DNA of 64,000 nucleotides. Origin: Actinoplanes aureus. Its GTDB lineage: Bacteria; Actinomycetota; Actinomycetes; Mycobacteriales; Micromonosporaceae. The notes beneath the pieces were generated by a model. That model ran no database searches. It had not been told where the DNA came from and saw only the letters and a list, made by a program, of their open reading frames with translations. Within the stretch, counting starts at the first letter, position 1. Every line of letters starts with the position of its first letter. Below are positions 51,059 through 59,028 of the stretch, piece by piece. The position numbers were made by a program, and so were the translations under genes. Location: NCBI RefSeq assembly GCF_015704865.1, contig NZ_JADQTO010000039.1, positions 1 through 64,000 of the forward strand. The letters are read 5' to 3'.

Positions 51059-51945
51059 AGCACTTCCTCCCGGCGACGCAGCAGAGTGATGACCGGGAAC
51101 GCGAGCAGCGCCACCAGCAGGAACAGCACCAGGCTCATGGCGGTGGCCTGGGCGAACAGCCCTTGACCGAAGGTCCGGTAGATGAAGATGTTGAGGATCT
51201 CGGTGGTCCGGGCCGGTCCGCCGCCGGTGGTCGCCTGCACGATGTCGAAACCGTTCATCGACCCGAGCAGCGCCGTCGCCACGTTGAAGGTGACCGCCGG
51301 CGCGAGCAGCGGGAACCGCACCGACCAGAACGATCGCCAGCGGGACGCGCCGTCGATGTGAGCGGCCTCGATCACCTCCGCCGGGATCGTCTTCAGCCCG
51401 GCCAGGTAGATGAGCATGGACAGGCCCATCCACTTCCAGGCGTGGATCAGCGCGACCACCACGATCGTCCACGTGGTGTCACCGAGCCAGGCGTGCTCGA
51501 AGCCGAGCCCGGCGCCCGGCTTGAACAGCGCCTGGAAGACGTAGCCGACGGCGAGGGCGGACATCAGGACCGGGATCAGGAAGGCCACCCGCAGGATCCG
51601 GTTCACCGTGGTGTCGCGTTCCAGCAGCACGGCCAGCCCGAACCCGAAGACGTTCTGGAAGATCGCGACCAGCGCCGCGTACACCAGGGTGATGCGCACC
51701 GCGCTCAGAAGCGCGAGGTCGCTGAAGTTGTCGAAACCCACTGGATTGATCGCGGCCTTGAAGCTGGACCAGTCGGTGAACGCGTAGATGAAGTTGAACA
51801 GCGTCGGCAGCAGGAAGAACACGCCGAGCAGCACGAACGCCGGGATGAGGAACCAGAGCGGATGGGTGCGGCGCGCGATGGAGCGGGCGGGCGACCTGGT
51901 GGCCGGAACGGCCGGCGGGGCCGGCCGTTGCAGCACAGCGGTCAT
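51055..51945 (-). CDS. Sugar ABC importer permease (MalF-type)
   Basis: A 296-residue permease with six helices (first: PLWFLIPAFVLLGVFFLLPTLF) and EAA loop EVIEAAHIDGASRWRSFWSVRFPLLAP. The ATG overlaps the binding-protein stop. It should form a heterodimer with the following MalG-type subunit. Confidence 0.93.
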   Translation of the reverse strand: MTAVLQRPAPPAVPATRSPARSIARRTHPLWFLIPAFVLLGVFFLLPTLFNFIYAFTDWSSFKAAINPVGFDNFSDLALLSAVRITLVYAALVAIFQNVFGFGLAVLLERDTTVNRILRVAFLIPVLMSALAVGYVFQALFKPGAGLGFEHAWLGDTTWTIVVVALIHAWKWMGLSMLIYLAGLKTIPAEVIEAAHIDGASRWRSFWSVRFPLLAPAVTFNVATALLGSMNGFDIVQATTGGGPARTTEILNIFIYRTFGQGLFAQATAMSLVLFLLVALLAFPVITLLRRREEVL

Positions 51946-53243
51946 GATCCGGCGGCCTTGGCGAGCTGCGCGAACTGTTTCTGGGTGGCGGCGGCGACCT
52001 GCGCGGGCGTCATGGTTCCGTTGATCATGTCGGCCAGGTTGAGGTACAGATCGGGGTTGGCGACGGCGAGGGCCTGCATCGAGCCGACCGAGGTGGGCAG
52101 GGCGGCGTGCACGTCCACGAGCGCCTTGGGCACCCCGGCCGGGTTCGGGACGGCGGGCTGCAGCGACACGGTCTTGCGGTCGGCGACGAACGCCGCGTAG
52201 TTCGGGCCGAGCCAGAACGCGAGCAGCTGCCGCGCGGCCGCCTCCCGCTTCTCGTCGCCGGTGCGGAACGCGACCAGGGCGTTCGACTGGTCCGGGATGA
52301 AGGTGCCGACGTTGCCGGACGGCGCGATCGGGAAGAACCCGATCTTCGCGTCCAGCGTGGCGGTGTCCGCCTTGGCCTGCAACTGGCCGAAGAACGAGTT
52401 CACCTGGATCGCCATCGCCGCCTTGCCGCCCAGCAGCGCGGCGCCCTGGTCGTCGAAGGTGGCGGTCTTGATGTCGCTGTTGAACAGGCCCTCCTTGATG
52501 AGGTCCTGGTATTTCTGGATCGCGCCGACGACCTCCGGGCTCTCGAACGTCGCGGCGCCGGAGTTGATCCGGTCCCAGAGTCCGGCCTTCGCGGCGTCGG
52601 CGAGCTGCACCTGCACCCACCACTGGGTGGCCCAGCGGTCGCCGCCCATCTCGAAGAACGGCGTCACGCCCTTCTTCTTCAGCCCCCGGGCCACCTCGAT
52701 CATCTCGTCGAAGGACGACGGCGGAGCGGTGATGCCGTTCGCTGCGAAGACCTCCTTGTTGTAGTAGACGCCCTCGACCGCCGGGCTGGTGATCAGCGCC
52801 GCGTACCGGGTGTCGTCGAGGATGCCGGTGATGTCGCGCAGCGCCGGGTCGACCTGCGGCAGCCACGGCGCGCCGGTGAGCGGCTGCAGGTTGGTGCGCG
52901 CGTTGAGCGCGGTCAGCATCGACGCGGTGGGCTGCCAGAACGCCAGGTCCGGCCGGTCGCCGGTGGCCACCTTCGTCTGCACGCCCTGCTCGTAGGGGTC
53001 CGGGATGGTGACGACCTGAACCGCCGCGCCGGTCGCCTGCTGGAAGGCGGTGATCACCTGCTTGGGCACCGTGTTGCTGTTCTGCGCGGCCCAGATCGTC
53101 AGGTTCACGCCGTCCAGCCTGGCGGTCGGCTGCGGCCAGGTGGTGGCGGTGGCGGCGGGGCCTTCCGCGGACGGGTCGCTGCAACCGGCCAGGCCGAGCA
53201 GCAACGCCGCCGCTGCCGCGGTGGCTCGGGTCCATCTGCGCAT
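51942..53243 (-). CDS. Sugar-binding lipoprotein of ABC importer
   Basis: A 433-residue extracellular binding protein. Signal RATAAAAALLLGLAGC has the lipobox. The mature part is a family 1-type (MalE-like) protein with LTIWAAQNSNTVPKQVITAFQQATGAAVQVV, GVYYNKEVFAANGITAPPSSFDEMIEVARGL and GKAAMAIQVNSFFGQL. It stands 11 bases after the GH36 gene, so its ligand is probably an alpha-galactoside or galacto-oligosaccharide. Confidence 0.93.
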   Translation of the reverse strand: MRRWTRATAAAAALLLGLAGCSDPSAEGPAATATTWPQPTARLDGVNLTIWAAQNSNTVPKQVITAFQQATGAAVQVVTIPDPYEQGVQTKVATGDRPDLAFWQPTASMLTALNARTNLQPLTGAPWLPQVDPALRDITGILDDTRYAALITSPAVEGVYYNKEVFAANGITAPPSSFDEMIEVARGLKKKGVTPFFEMGGDRWATQWWVQVQLADAAKAGLWDRINSGAATFESPEVVGAIQKYQDLIKEGLFNSDIKTATFDDQGAALLGGKAAMAIQVNSFFGQLQAKADTATLDAKIGFFPIAPSGNVGTFIPDQSNALVAFRTGDEKREAAARQLLAFWLGPNYAAFVADRKTVSLQPAVPNPAGVPKALVDVHAALPTSVGSMQALAVANPDLYLNLADMINGTMTPAQVAAATQKQFAQLAKAAGS

Positions 53244-53254
53244 GGTGGTGGCTC

Positions 53255-55348
53255 CTATCTGGTGTGCAGGGCGAGGATGCGGGCGGCCGGCTCGGTGCCT
53301 GCGGCACCGATGTCGAGGACGCCGGTGGAGCGGTCCCAGCGAAGGGTCCAGGCCGGGAGGTGGACGGGATAGAGCACATCGAGGCGTACGTCGTGACCGC
53401 GCAGATGCGGCAGCAGGAGTGTGGTGGACGCCGGACCGGCCCGGTGCCAGGCCCCCAGATAGGTGGTGTCGCCGGCGACCAGGGCCAGGCTGACCCACGG
53501 GTCGTCCCAGCCCGGCAGGCCGGAGGGCCACACGGGCACCGACCGGGCCAGGTCGGCGCGGATCCGCCGGTACGCCGCCACCGCCGCGCGAACCGAGGAC
53601 AGCTGGCTCGCGGTCATCGCGTCGAGGCGACCGGACAGGTAGAGGCGGCCCAGCATTCCGGTGCTCAGCGCGTACGCAATCTGTTCTTCGGTCATGTCAG
53701 GCTGGGGATATGCCCAGCTGGCGGCTTGTTCGGGCAGGATCGACAGCGGCGCAGCCGCGGCGATCGGCGGATAGCGCCACCAGTCCTGCTGGTCGCTGGT
53801 GGATTGCAGTTGCATGCGGGAGAGCAGCGCGTAATCCATCCGCATCGCGCCGGACGCGCAGTTCTCCAGGGTGAGCTCCGGGTGCCGTCCGGCGATGCCG
53901 TCCAGCCAGGCCAGATGCGCCCGGTTGTGGCCGAGCAGGCCGGCGCCGGCACCGTCGGCGTCGCGGTCGGTTCCCGGTCCCGGGTCGATGTTGTAGTCGA
54001 GCTTGAGGTAGCCGACGCCGAGCTGTTCGACGAGCCGGTCGACCACCTCGTCCAGGTGCGCGACCGCCGCCGGGTGCCGCAGGTCCAGGTGGTAGCGGTC
54101 GTGTTCGACGATCCGGACGCCGTCGCGGCACAGGAACGCCTCGGCCGGCAGCTTGTCGGCGGCCGGGCTGCGCACGCCGATCACCTCGGGTTCCAGCCAG
54201 AGGCCGGGCCGCATGCCGCGGTCGCGGATGTGGGTGAGCACCTCCTCGATGCCGCGCGGGAACCGGCTCTGCGACGGCTGCCACTCGCCGACGCTGTCCC
54301 ACCAGTCGTCGCCGTTGTCGTACCAGCCGGCGTCGACGCAGAACACCTCGGCGCCGGCGTCCGCGGCGGCGTCGATGAGCGGCAGCAGCTTCGCCGTGGT
54401 CGGATCGCCCATCAGCGTGTTCATGTAGTCGTTGAAGACCACCGGCAGCCGCCGGCGGTCCGGGTGGTCGCGGACCAGGGCGCGGCGGTGTGCGGTCATC
54501 GCGGCGGCGGCGCCGGCCAGGCCGCCGCTCGCGCTGACCGAGATCGAGATCGGTACGCCGGCGAACTCCCCACCCGGCTCCAGCAGATGCCGCCACTGGT
54601 GGTCGGCGTCGGTGGGCCCGAGCAGCGCGAAGTAGACGCCGCCCAGCTGTTCGCCGGTCTCCCACCGCCACGGTCCGTTGTGTTCCACCTGCCACAGCCA
54701 GCCCCGGCCGTCGTCGGCGAGCAGGCCGCCGGTCGGCAGTCGCCGGCCGGTCGACCAGGTGCCGGTGCTGACCGCCCGGAACCCGCCCCGGCCGTCCTGC
54801 CCGTGCAGCGGCAGGTTCAGGTCGACGGCCGCGCTGTCGCGGAGCCGTTCCCGCCGCCAGCGGCCCTCGCCGAGCCATTCGCTGCCGGCGTGCAGCAGGT
54901 CCAGGCTTCCGGCCGGCCCGGGAACGGCCATGGCGAACGAGGTGACACCGAGCAGCAGCACGGGTTCCGGGCTGTCGTTGCGTACCGTCGTCGTCACCTG
55001 GCAGGCGGGCACGCCGTCCCGGGACCGGAAGGTGGTGCGGGTGGCCAGGCCGGCGACCGCGTCGTACAGGTCCAGGCGCAGTTCGTGCCAGTCGCCGTCG
55101 CGGTGCCGGCGGTGCCCGGCGTACGCCAGGCGCCGCCCGGCCGCGGTGCCGGAGAACCGTTGCGAGACCTGCGCCCGGCCGTGGCCGGGGGTGAGCAGCT
55201 CGACGAGCGGTTGCCCGGACCGGGCCGGCGGCACGGCGCCGTCACCGGGGGAGAGGTCGCGCACCGTGACCGGCCGGCCCGGGGTCACGTCGACGACCAG
55301 CCGCAACGCCCGATGTCCCCAGGTGACGGCGTTCTCTGGCGTACTCAA
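53255..55348 (-). CDS. GH36 alpha-galactosidase
   Basis: A 697-residue intracellular enzyme (no signal) that cleaves terminal alpha-galactose. An N-terminal beta-sandwich precedes the barrel with VFNDYMNTLMGDPT, EVFCVDAGWYDNGDDWWDSVGEW, RPGLWLEPEVIG, the nucleophile Asp in YLKLDYNIDPG (near 449), LENCASGAMRMD, and the acid/base Asp of TSDQQDWWRYP (near 519). The TTG start at 55348 follows GAGGAG by seven bases. It works on sugars delivered by the importer encoded next. The enzyme is closer to bacterial GH36 than GH27. Confidence 0.94.
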   Translation of the reverse strand: MSTPENAVTWGHRALRLVVDVTPGRPVTVRDLSPGDGAVPPARSGQPLVELLTPGHGRAQVSQRFSGTAAGRRLAYAGHRRHRDGDWHELRLDLYDAVAGLATRTTFRSRDGVPACQVTTTVRNDSPEPVLLLGVTSFAMAVPGPAGSLDLLHAGSEWLGEGRWRRERLRDSAAVDLNLPLHGQDGRGGFRAVSTGTWSTGRRLPTGGLLADDGRGWLWQVEHNGPWRWETGEQLGGVYFALLGPTDADHQWRHLLEPGGEFAGVPISISVSASGGLAGAAAAMTAHRRALVRDHPDRRRLPVVFNDYMNTLMGDPTTAKLLPLIDAAADAGAEVFCVDAGWYDNGDDWWDSVGEWQPSQSRFPRGIEEVLTHIRDRGMRPGLWLEPEVIGVRSPAADKLPAEAFLCRDGVRIVEHDRYHLDLRHPAAVAHLDEVVDRLVEQLGVGYLKLDYNIDPGPGTDRDADGAGAGLLGHNRAHLAWLDGIAGRHPELTLENCASGAMRMDYALLSRMQLQSTSDQQDWWRYPPIAAAAPLSILPEQAASWAYPQPDMTEEQIAYALSTGMLGRLYLSGRLDAMTASQLSSVRAAVAAYRRIRADLARSVPVWPSGLPGWDDPWVSLALVAGDTTYLGAWHRAGPASTTLLLPHLRGHDVRLDVLYPVHLPAWTLRWDRSTGVLDIGAAGTEPAARILALHTR

Positions 55349-55359
55349 GTGGTGACTCC

Positions 55360-57486
55360 TCAAACGATTGGCGCGGCGATGCGGATGTAGTCGAGGTTCG
55401 GCACGTAGCCGGCCGAGGCGTTGCCGAAGCGGATGGTGTTGGCGCCGGCCGCGAGGGTCACGTCGACGACCCGGGTGCGGTAGTTCGACCAGCCGAGCGT
55501 GTTGCGGTAGTAGGTGCGGCCCGCGCTGACGCCGTTGACCGTGAGGTCGGCGTACCGGTCGACGATGTTGGAGTTGTAGTTGGTGGCGCCCGGGCCCAGC
55601 TCGCCGTTCGCGTAGCCGACGACCATGCGGTAGCGGCCGGCGGTGGGCACCACGACGTTGGTGAAGGTGAGCGTGTTGGCGGCGCCCGCGCCGAGCCAGC
55701 CGACGTACCGGCCGCCCTCGGCGGCGCTGTCGTTGACGGCGACCGCGGTGCCGGACAGGACGTTGCCGCTGGCCTCGGCCTGGTAGGTGGTGATCGTGCC
55801 GGTCGCCGGCGTGACGTCCAGGTAGTCGACGTTTATCGCGTCCCGGTCGTCGGTGGCGTAGGCGCTCACGTCGATCCGGTTGATGCCGGCCTTGAGGAAC
55901 ACCCTGGCGGTCGCGGTGTTCCAGGTGTTCCAGTCGGCGGTGCCGGGCAGCGCGAGGTCGGTCAGGGTGGTGCCGTTCAGCGCGATGCGCGCCGACCGGT
56001 TGGCCGGGGCACCGGAGTACGGTCCCGCCGAGTACCGCAGGCCCACGTTGTAGTAGCCGTCGTTCGCGGCGGTCACCACGAACTTCGTGGCCGCGTTCGT
56101 GCTCGCTCCGTACCCCTCGGTGAAGTACGTGCCGGAGTAGCCGGTGTTGCTGCCGTAGGTGACCCGGGCGGTCCCGCCGAGGGCCGCGTACTCGGCCTCG
56201 TATCGGGCGGCGGTAGTCCGGTCGGTGTCCGGCGTGACGATCATCTGGTACGCCGAGGAGCCCTTCAGCCCGCTCAGCGGCACGGTGATCTGCCCGCCGC
56301 CGACCGTGTAGTCGCCCTCGGTGACCAGGTACGGCCCGCCGTTCGGGTTGAGCCCCGAACTGTCCACGCCCCACACCGTCACGTGCACCCGGGAACCGAA
56401 CGTCACGTTCCTGACCACCACGTCGGTGGCGTACGTGCCGTTCACGTCCAGGTTGCCGCCGAACACCAGGCGGGCCTGCTTCTTCGCCGGATCCAGCGCG
56501 GCCACACCCTGCAGCGGGCCGTTGCGGGCCGGCGGGGTGACCGCGACGGTGTTGCCGGTCAGGTCGCCGTACCACTTGTACAGCCACCACGCGCCGGTGG
56601 CCTGGTTGTTGCGGGTCACCAGATCGTTCAGCCCGCCGGCCGTGGTCCAGTAGGCGAGGCAGCCGTCCACCTTGCTGTTCTCGAACCGGGTCACGTATTG
56701 CACCAGGTTGCCGGGGACGCCGAGGTCCCCGGAGAACCGGCCGTACTCGTTGATGCTGATCGGGCGGGCGCTGATGCCGAGGTCGCGTTCGATCGCCCGG
56801 TAGTCGTCGTGGTGGCCGTACCAGCCGGAGAAGAAGTCGTCGCCGAGCTCGTGCCAGGTGGTGACGTCCGGCAGCACCCCGTTGTTCCTGGCGGCGGTCA
56901 TGAAGGCGCGCATGTCGGCGGCCCGGTAGCTGGCGAAGTTCGGCCCGGCGACCCGGGCCCGCGGGTCGATGGAGCGGATCCGCTGGACGACCGTGCGCCA
57001 GTCGGCGATCAGGCCGGTGAGGTTGTTCTGGTACCAGATGAGGTCGGGCTCGTTGAACGGCACGTACACGTACGACGAGCGGTACGGGTCGGCCACCACC
57101 TGGCGGGTCATCGTGTCGACCTTGGCCAGGTAGTCGGCGAGGCCGCGGTTCTCGTACGGCCACTGCTGGTAGATGTCCTGCATGTAGATCTGGATGTCGC
57201 GGCCGCCGGTGCGCTTGAACATCGGCGCGATCTTCAGGGCGTCGCCGTTCGGGTGCTGCAGCCCGTCCGGCGCCTTCTGCGCGGTGACCTGCGGCTTCAG
57301 GGCGGCGAGCATGGTCTCGTCGGGGATGCCCTCGTCCCCGAGGCCGTAGAGGAAGCCGGTGGCGCCGTACCTGAGCGCGCCGGTGGAGACGGCCAGGTCG
57401 GCGACGAGTTGTGGCGCGGCGGCGGCCGCGGGGACGGCCGGTGCCAGGACGGCGAGCAGGGTCAGTGCGGCGAGGGGAGCTCTCAT
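55360..57486 (-). CDS. Secreted clan-A-like glycoside hydrolase with two CBM35-like modules
   Basis: A 708-residue secreted protein. Signal peptide MRAPLAALTLLAVLAPAVPAAAAA. A (beta/alpha)8-like catalytic domain (about 35-320) with VYVPFNEPDLIWYQNN (NEP acid/base Glu near 144), ELGDDFFSGWYGH and ISINEYGRFSGD (probable nucleophile Glu near 247), the order found in clan GH-A. A beta-sandwich follows (about 325-430), then two CBM35/CBM6-like modules (about 430-565, YEAEYAALGG..., and 570-708, YQAEASGNVLSG...). I cannot name the GH family. ATG at 57486 is chosen because GGAGG is 11 bases upstream; starts nearer to it are too close. First gene of the LacI-controlled operon. Confidence 0.88.
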   Translation of the reverse strand: MRAPLAALTLLAVLAPAVPAAAAAPQLVADLAVSTGALRYGATGFLYGLGDEGIPDETMLAALKPQVTAQKAPDGLQHPNGDALKIAPMFKRTGGRDIQIYMQDIYQQWPYENRGLADYLAKVDTMTRQVVADPYRSSYVYVPFNEPDLIWYQNNLTGLIADWRTVVQRIRSIDPRARVAGPNFASYRAADMRAFMTAARNNGVLPDVTTWHELGDDFFSGWYGHHDDYRAIERDLGISARPISINEYGRFSGDLGVPGNLVQYVTRFENSKVDGCLAYWTTAGGLNDLVTRNNQATGAWWLYKWYGDLTGNTVAVTPPARNGPLQGVAALDPAKKQARLVFGGNLDVNGTYATDVVVRNVTFGSRVHVTVWGVDSSGLNPNGGPYLVTEGDYTVGGGQITVPLSGLKGSSAYQMIVTPDTDRTTAARYEAEYAALGGTARVTYGSNTGYSGTYFTEGYGASTNAATKFVVTAANDGYYNVGLRYSAGPYSGAPANRSARIALNGTTLTDLALPGTADWNTWNTATARVFLKAGINRIDVSAYATDDRDAINVDYLDVTPATGTITTYQAEASGNVLSGTAVAVNDSAAEGGRYVGWLGAGAANTLTFTNVVVPTAGRYRMVVGYANGELGPGATNYNSNIVDRYADLTVNGVSAGRTYYRNTLGWSNYRTRVVDVTLAAGANTIRFGNASAGYVPNLDYIRIAAPIV

Positions 57487-57510
57487 GTGGCGCATCACCT
57501 CCGGGGGATG

Positions 57511-57530
57511 GCGTGTGACCGGTCACACGC
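57511..57530. promoter_or_regulatory. LacI operator O1 (20-bp palindrome)
   Basis: GCGTGTGACCGGTCACACGC is a perfect palindrome with a central CG, as for LacI/GalR-type operators, 25 bases upstream of the secreted hydrolase start. Confidence 0.75.
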
Positions 57531-57538
57531 TCGGTCGA

Positions 57539-57554
57539 GTGTGACCGGTCACAC
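57539..57554. promoter_or_regulatory. LacI operator O2
   Basis: GTGTGACCGGTCACAC repeats the core of O1, with centres 26 bases apart, a distance that could allow side-by-side dimer binding. Both lie between the LacI gene and the operon. Confidence 0.75.
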
Positions 57555-57557
57555 GGA

Positions 57558-57579
57558 GGTACCGGGAGCCCCCGGTACC
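57558..57579 (-). terminator. Hairpin after the LacI gene
   Basis: GGTACCGGG and CCCGGTACC are perfect nine-base arms with loop AGCC, seven bases past the LacI stop (minus strand). It probably separates regulator and operon transcription. Confidence 0.6.
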
Positions 57580-57585
57580 GTTCTG

Positions 57586-58602
57586 TTATAAGACTGGTGC
57601 GCCCGACGACTCCCGGATCACCAGCTGCGGTTCCTCCAGGCTGATCAGCGGCTGCGGCTCGCCGGTGATCTCAGCGACAACCGCCGCCACGCACGCCCGG
57701 CCCAGACCTTCGAAGTTCATCCGGACCGTGGTCAGCGCCGGCGTCCAATAGGCGCAGCCCGGCACGTCGTCGAACCCCACGATGCTGACGTCGCCGGGCA
57801 CGTCGCGCCCGGCCTCGTGCAGCGCCCGGCGTACCGCCAGCGCGATGTCGTCGTTTCCGCAGAGGATCGCCGTCACCGCACGGTCCGCCGCCAGCTCACA
57901 CCCCGCCCGGTACGCGGACGCGACATCCCACCCCGCCGTCACCACCGACGGCACCGGCACACCGGCCTCCTCCAGGGCGTCACGCCAGCCCGCCTGCCGG
58001 CCCATCGTGCCGGTCTCCGACGGGATCGCGACGTGGTGCACGGTGGCGTGCCCCAGGCCGAGCAGATGCCGGGTCGCCTCCCGGGCCGCCGGCCGCTCAT
58101 CCAGGTAGATCATCCGCCGGTCCACCCCGGACAGCCCGCCCGCCTCGGTCGCGGCCACCGCCGGCACCTCCGGCGCCAGCGCCCGCAGCACGGCCGCACC
58201 CGCCGGATCGAACGCCACCACGATCACACCACCCGCGCTGGCATCACCCACATACTCGGCCGCCGCCCGCACCTCCGCGGCACCGTCCGACTCGATCACC
58301 CGGATGCCGACCGGCAGCCCTTCCACCCGGGCCGCCTCCTCAATGCCCTGAAGCACGCGCGCATAGCCGTAAAGCACGGTGTCCGACGTCAGCACGGTCA
58401 CCGCACCGGCCCGCCCCAGGTTCAGCGCCCGCGCCGCCCGGTTCGGCCGATACCCCAGCCGGTCGATCACATCGAGCACATGCTGCCGGGTCTCCGGCCG
58501 CACCCGCGGCGATTCGTTGAGCACGCGGGAAACGGTCTGATAAGACACCCCGGCCATCGCCGCCACGTCACGGATGCTGGGCACGGAGCGGGACTGTGTC
58601 AC
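57586..58602 (-). CDS. LacI-family repressor of the galactoside operon
   Basis: A 338-residue repressor: helix-turn-helix SIRDVAAMAGVSYQTVSRVLNESPRVRPETRQHVLDVIDRLGYRPNRAARAL with the hinge, then a periplasmic-binding-like domain (VIVVAFDPAG, AILCGNDDIALAVRRAL, VSIVGFDDVPG). GTG at 58602 gives the family start; CACGAT six bases upstream may be a weak leaderless -10. By location it binds the two GTGTGACCGGTCACAC sites. The inducer is probably galactose or an alpha-galactoside. Confidence 0.94.
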   Translation of the reverse strand: MTQSRSVPSIRDVAAMAGVSYQTVSRVLNESPRVRPETRQHVLDVIDRLGYRPNRAARALNLGRAGAVTVLTSDTVLYGYARVLQGIEEAARVEGLPVGIRVIESDGAAEVRAAAEYVGDASAGGVIVVAFDPAGAAVLRALAPEVPAVAATEAGGLSGVDRRMIYLDERPAAREATRHLLGLGHATVHHVAIPSETGTMGRQAGWRDALEEAGVPVPSVVTAGWDVASAYRAGCELAADRAVTAILCGNDDIALAVRRALHEAGRDVPGDVSIVGFDDVPGCAYWTPALTTVRMNFEGLGRACVAAVVAEITGEPQPLISLEEPQLVIRESSGAPVL

Positions 58603-59028
58603 CCCGCCATCGTGGTTCCCGCTGTCACCCTCGGTCAAATGACGCGCCCGGCGGCCAGATGCCGTGGTCACGGTCTTTCTTCGGTACGCGTCACCGCCCG
58701 TCCCGCCGGATCGGTTCCGTCCCCGCTCTCCCTACGCGAGCACGCAGCCACACAGCCCGCCACCGCGACCGCCGGGAAACACCACCCCACCAGGCCGGCC
58801 CCACCGCGACCGCCGGGAACAGCACGTCGCCCGGCCCGGTCCCAACGCGGCGGCTTAGAAATACCACCCTGCTCAACCACAACACTTCCCCCGCTTCGCT
58901 GGGCGCCGCCGCCACCAGCTCACCGTCCGCCCGGCCTGTCCGCCTGCCCGGGGGTTTGCTCGTTGCGGTGGCTGGGCCGGAGCGCTGGGCGTGCTGGCCT
59001 GCGTGCGCCGCGCGGAAGGCTGCTGCGG
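58603..59028. other. Intergenic region with 19-bp direct repeat
   Basis: No gene is supported in these 426 bases. CCACCGCGACCGCCGGGAA occurs at 58760-58778 and again at 58801-58819. Several frames are open through GC bias only. Confidence 0.4.

Noticed and set aside
53264..55390. Plus-strand frame opposite the GH36 gene
   Set aside because: Shadow; the minus strand shows complete GH36 motifs.
55349..57526. Upstream extension of the GH36 frame across the secreted hydrolase gene
   Set aside because: The extension is an Arg-rich shadow of the real secreted enzyme; GH36 starts at the TTG at 55348 with GAGGAG.
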